6,026 nucleotides of DNA from positions 1-6,026 of the forward strand of contig JAYTSU010000024.1 in assembly GCA_043745485.1 (NCBI GenBank), written 5' to 3'. Positions 4,499 through 6,026 of the stretch are shown here, one piece after another. Source of the DNA: RYN-417 sp043745485. Its GTDB lineage: Bacteria > Patescibacteriota > Saccharimonadia > Saccharimonadales > JACDBH01. Position numbers and translations under genes: made by a program. The stretch's first letter is position 1; the number at the start of each line of letters is the position of its first letter. Below the pieces are notes generated by a model. The model did not search any database. It had not been told where the DNA came from and saw only the letters and a program-made list of their open reading frames with translations.

Positions 4499-5716
4499 GT
4501 GAAATTAAAACATGCTACGGGTGTGCCTAAAAAAAGTGTAATGCCTGCCATAAAAAGAGTTGTTCCGGTGCTTTTAAGCGCGCTCATTATCTTTTCTGCC
4601 GGTTGGGCGGTAGGCGGTGGCCGTTTGCACTTAAAGCGCTACTCTGTTACATCGCAAAACAAAGGTCTTTCTAGTAAGATCGATTATTCTACCGTGGACG
4701 TCATTTATCAGTCAATTAAAGATAATTTTGACGGGAAGTTAGATGAAACAAAGCTACTAGAAGGCATGAAAACAGGCCTTGCTAATGCTGCTGGCGACCC
4801 ATATACCGAATATTTTAGCCCCAAAGACGCCAAAGATTTTTACGGTCAGCTTGACGGCACGTTTGAAGGCATCGGTGCCGAGCTCGGCAAGGACGCAAAT
4901 GGCAGTATTCAAATTATAGCGCCGCTCGCAGGCTATCCCGCCGAAAAAGCCGGTTTAAAGCCACGAGACGTGATTGCAGCCGTGGATGGAAAAAGTACTA
5001 ATGGTTTTACTATCAACGACGCAGTAAAGGCTATCCGAGGTGCGGCAGGAACAGTTGTAAAGTTAACAGTAGTGCGAGACAACGCGCCGCTTGAGATTAG
5101 CGTTACTCGTGAAGCAATCCAAGTGCCAAGCGTCAAAAGTACAATCAAAGACGGAGTTGGCATCTTAACCATTAGCCGTTTTGGCGAAGATACTACCAAG
5201 CTCGCAGAAACTGCGGCTAATGACTTTAAAGATAAGAACGTGACTGGGGTTGTACTTGATCTGCGGGGCGATCCGGGCGGCCTGTTGGAATCAGCCGTAA
5301 ATGTTTCAAGCTTGTGGCTTAAAAATAAGACAGTTTTGACTGAGCGCCGCGATGGCAGAATAATCCAAACCTATCCATCAAAAGGGGCAGCACCATTAAA
5401 CGGTATTAAGACGGTAGTGCTGATAGATGGTGGAAGTGCTAGCGCATCAGAAATTACAGCAGGTGCACTCAAAGACAACGGAGCAGCAACGCTCATGGGC
5501 CTTAAGAGTTATGGCAAAGGCAGCGTCCAGCAGCCAATTGACCTCAAGGATGGAAGCTTGCTTAAGGTCACTATTGCACGTTGGTTTACGCCTGCAGGCA
5601 AGAACATCGACAAAGAAGGCATCAAGCCTGACACAGAGGTTAAGATAAGCGAAGATGACATCAAAGCCGTCCGCGACCCACAGCTCGATGCCGCCCTCTC
5701 TCAGCTAAAGGGCTAG
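4499..5716 (+). CDS. S41 family C-terminal processing protease (CtpA/CtpB type) with PDZ domain
   Basis: Membrane-anchored serine protease acting outside the cytoplasmic membrane, where the family trims or degrades C-termini of envelope proteins. It has 405 aa and starts at GTG 4499. One helix (about 21-40) acts as uncleaved anchor or signal. The N-terminal helical part includes AAGDPYTEYFSPKD (97-110), typical of the family. The PDZ domain spans about 115-203 (FEGIGAELG, AGLKPRDVIAAVDG). The protease core has GVVLDLRGDPGGLL (250-263), nucleophile S315 in GGSASASEI (311-319), general base K340 in SYGKGSVQ and Q344. The 25- and 4-residue spacings match the Ser-Lys-Gln triad of CtpB. Possible substrates nearby are the CHAP hydrolase and the anchored surface protein (inference). 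Oddity: the last 18 codons and stop are present again at 5789-5846 in diverged form, so the present C-terminus may be a replacement or the downstream copy a remnant of a paralog. Confidence 0.95.
   Translation: MKLKHATGVPKKSVMPAIKRVVPVLLSALIIFSAGWAVGGGRLHLKRYSVTSQNKGLSSKIDYSTVDVIYQSIKDNFDGKLDETKLLEGMKTGLANAAGDPYTEYFSPKDAKDFYGQLDGTFEGIGAELGKDANGSIQIIAPLAGYPAEKAGLKPRDVIAAVDGKSTNGFTINDAVKAIRGAAGTVVKLTVVRDNAPLEISVTREAIQVPSVKSTIKDGVGILTISRFGEDTTKLAETAANDFKDKNVTGVVLDLRGDPGGLLESAVNVSSLWLKNKTVLTERRDGRIIQTYPSKGAAPLNGIKTVVLIDGGSASASEITAGALKDNGAATLMGLKSYGKGSVQQPIDLKDGSLLKVTIARWFTPAGKNIDKEGIKPDTEVKISEDDIKAVRDPQLDAALSQLKG
5659..5716 (+). repeat. 58-bp direct repeat, first copy (functional 3' end of the protease gene)
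   Basis: Encodes IKAVRDPQLDAALSQLKG and the TAG stop. It matches 5789-5846 at about 43 of 58 positions, beginning with 15 identical bases. Over the first 13 codons every difference is synonymous. ATAAGC occurs just upstream of both copies (5645-5650 and 5784-5789), with 9 nt extra here. Confidence 0.85.
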
Positions 5717-5785
5717 GGGAGAGTAGCCCGAGCAATCCGGCTTTGCCGGTTCTCGTCGCGATGAGAGGGGATATTCCCTTCTCAT
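5710..5785 (+). other. Cluster of three hairpins between the two gene-end copies
   Basis: GGGCTA (5710-5715) pairs with TAGCCC (5724-5729); CCGGC-ttt-GCCGG spans 5737-5749; and 5761-5785 folds into an 11-bp stem with a TAT loop and one G-T pair (ATGAGAGGGGA with TTCCCTTCTCAT). TCTCGTCG/CGATGAGA (5751-5766) can also self-pair and competes with the last stem. The first stem includes the protease stop codon. No T-tract follows the last stem, so it is at best an atypical terminator, but it could slow transcription into pyrG or protect the mRNA 3' end. Confidence 0.6.
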
Positions 5786-5788
5786 AAG

Positions 5789-5846
5789 CATCAAAGCCGT
5801 CCGTGACCCACAACTCGACGCTGCGCTTACAGTCTTAAAGGCATAA
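5789..5846 (+). pseudogene. Remnant or displaced second copy of an S41 protease C-terminus
   Basis: Read from 5790 it encodes IKAVRDPQLDAALTVLKA and a TAA stop, against IKAVRDPQLDAALSQLKG at the end of the gene above. The first 13 residues are identical although five codons differ at the third position, so it diverged while still under protein-level selection. The reading frame is shifted by one relative to the upstream gene, has no start codon, and the sequence before it (5727-5786) is not protease-like. It is either the tail of a deleted tandem paralog or the original end of this gene, displaced by a 130-nt insertion that brought its own end. Confidence 0.75.
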
Positions 5847-5915
5847 AGTTGTAAATTCTAAATTTGCGTCATCTGTTAGTTGCATGGTAATCTTGGGATA
5901 TAAGTTAAGCAGTGC

Positions 5916-5920
5916 AGAGG
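5916..5920 (+). promoter_or_regulatory. Ribosome binding site (AGAGG) of pyrG
   Basis: AGAGG lies 10 nt before GTG 5931, a little far but usable. It supports GTG as the pyrG start; no in-frame ATG lies nearby. I see no convincing promoter in 5847-5915: the best -10-like string (TATAAG, 5899-5904) has no properly spaced -35. Confidence 0.5.
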
Positions 5921-5930
5921 GATATATTGC

Positions 5931-6026
5931 GTGGCAAAAAAACCGACTAAGTTCGTGTTTGTAACAGGTGGTGTGCTTTCCGGACTCGGCAAGGGCATTA
6001 CTGCCGCCTCAATTGGCAATATCTTA
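5931..6026 (+). CDS. pyrG: CTP synthase, N-terminal fragment (runs off the window)
   Basis: CTP synthase makes CTP from UTP, ATP and glutamine in the cytoplasm, the last step of pyrimidine nucleotide synthesis. Only the first 32 codons are visible. After the GTG start they read AKKPTKFVFVTGGVLSGLGKGITAASIGNIL. This is the conserved start of the amidoligase (synthase) domain, with the phosphate-binding loop GGVLSGLGKG (13-22) and the following helix AAS.GN.L. The glutamine amidotransferase domain would lie beyond the window. It follows the protease by 214 nt, with hairpins and the duplicated gene end between, so co-transcription is uncertain. Confidence 0.92.
   Translation, partial: MAKKPTKFVFVTGGVLSGLGKGITAASIGNIL

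Noticed and set aside
5717..5788. tRNA or tRNA fragment as integration site
   Set aside because: The stems do not form a cloverleaf; no GTTCGANTC-type T-loop or acceptor pairing is present.
5727..5846. Small gene ending at 5846
   Set aside because: The frame is open but has no start codon or ribosome site, and its first half is hairpin sequence; only the tail is protein-like, as a copy of the protease end.

Overview
The window looks like chromosome of a small-genome Patescibacteria/CPR bacterium. My best guess is Candidatus Saccharibacteria (TM7), at about 60% confidence. The guess rests on gene content, gene order, moderate GC, and TGA used as an ordinary stop (it ends ftsE), which argues against the UGA-recoding CPR lineages. 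It is inferred, not shown by a marker gene. All five complete genes and the partial sixth lie on the + strand.

Layout: (1) 1-165 holds the 3' part of a repeated hairpin element (copy A) with two 45-nt tandem units, then an extended -10 promoter. (2) 166-1050 encodes a secreted, C-terminally anchored surface protein of unknown role. (3) 1091-2718 is ftsE-ftsX with a 4-nt ATGA overlap, behind its own extended -10 promoter. (4) 2719-3198 is a 480-nt non-coding stretch with a diverged hairpin (copy B), a long 22-bp hairpin (copy C) and three 45-nt units, then the promoter of the next gene. (5) 3199-4401 encodes a secreted coiled-coil plus CHAP murein hydrolase of PcsB type, the expected partner of FtsEX. 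(6) 4499-5716 encodes an S41 C-terminal processing protease with a PDZ domain. (7) 5717-5930 holds three tight hairpins and a second, diverged copy of the last 18 codons of the protease gene. (8) 5931 to the end is the start of pyrG (CTP synthase).

How the genes fit together: FtsEX uses cytoplasmic ATP hydrolysis to switch on an extracytoplasmic peptidoglycan hydrolase, and the coiled-coil/CHAP protein two genes on has the right architecture to be that hydrolase. The S41 protease could process or clear envelope proteins, including that hydrolase or the anchored surface protein. pyrG is metabolic and probably separately transcribed.

The most unusual content is non-coding. A family of three hairpin elements has stems that differ in sequence but keep their pairing. 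Two of the copies are followed by 45-nt units in exact register, each carrying a small hairpin. I do not recognise this as any known RNA or mobile element family. Second is the duplicated, mostly synonymously diverged 3' end of the protease gene around a hairpin cluster. Third is an apparent leaderless start arrangement (TGnTATACT 8-10 nt before ATG) for two genes.
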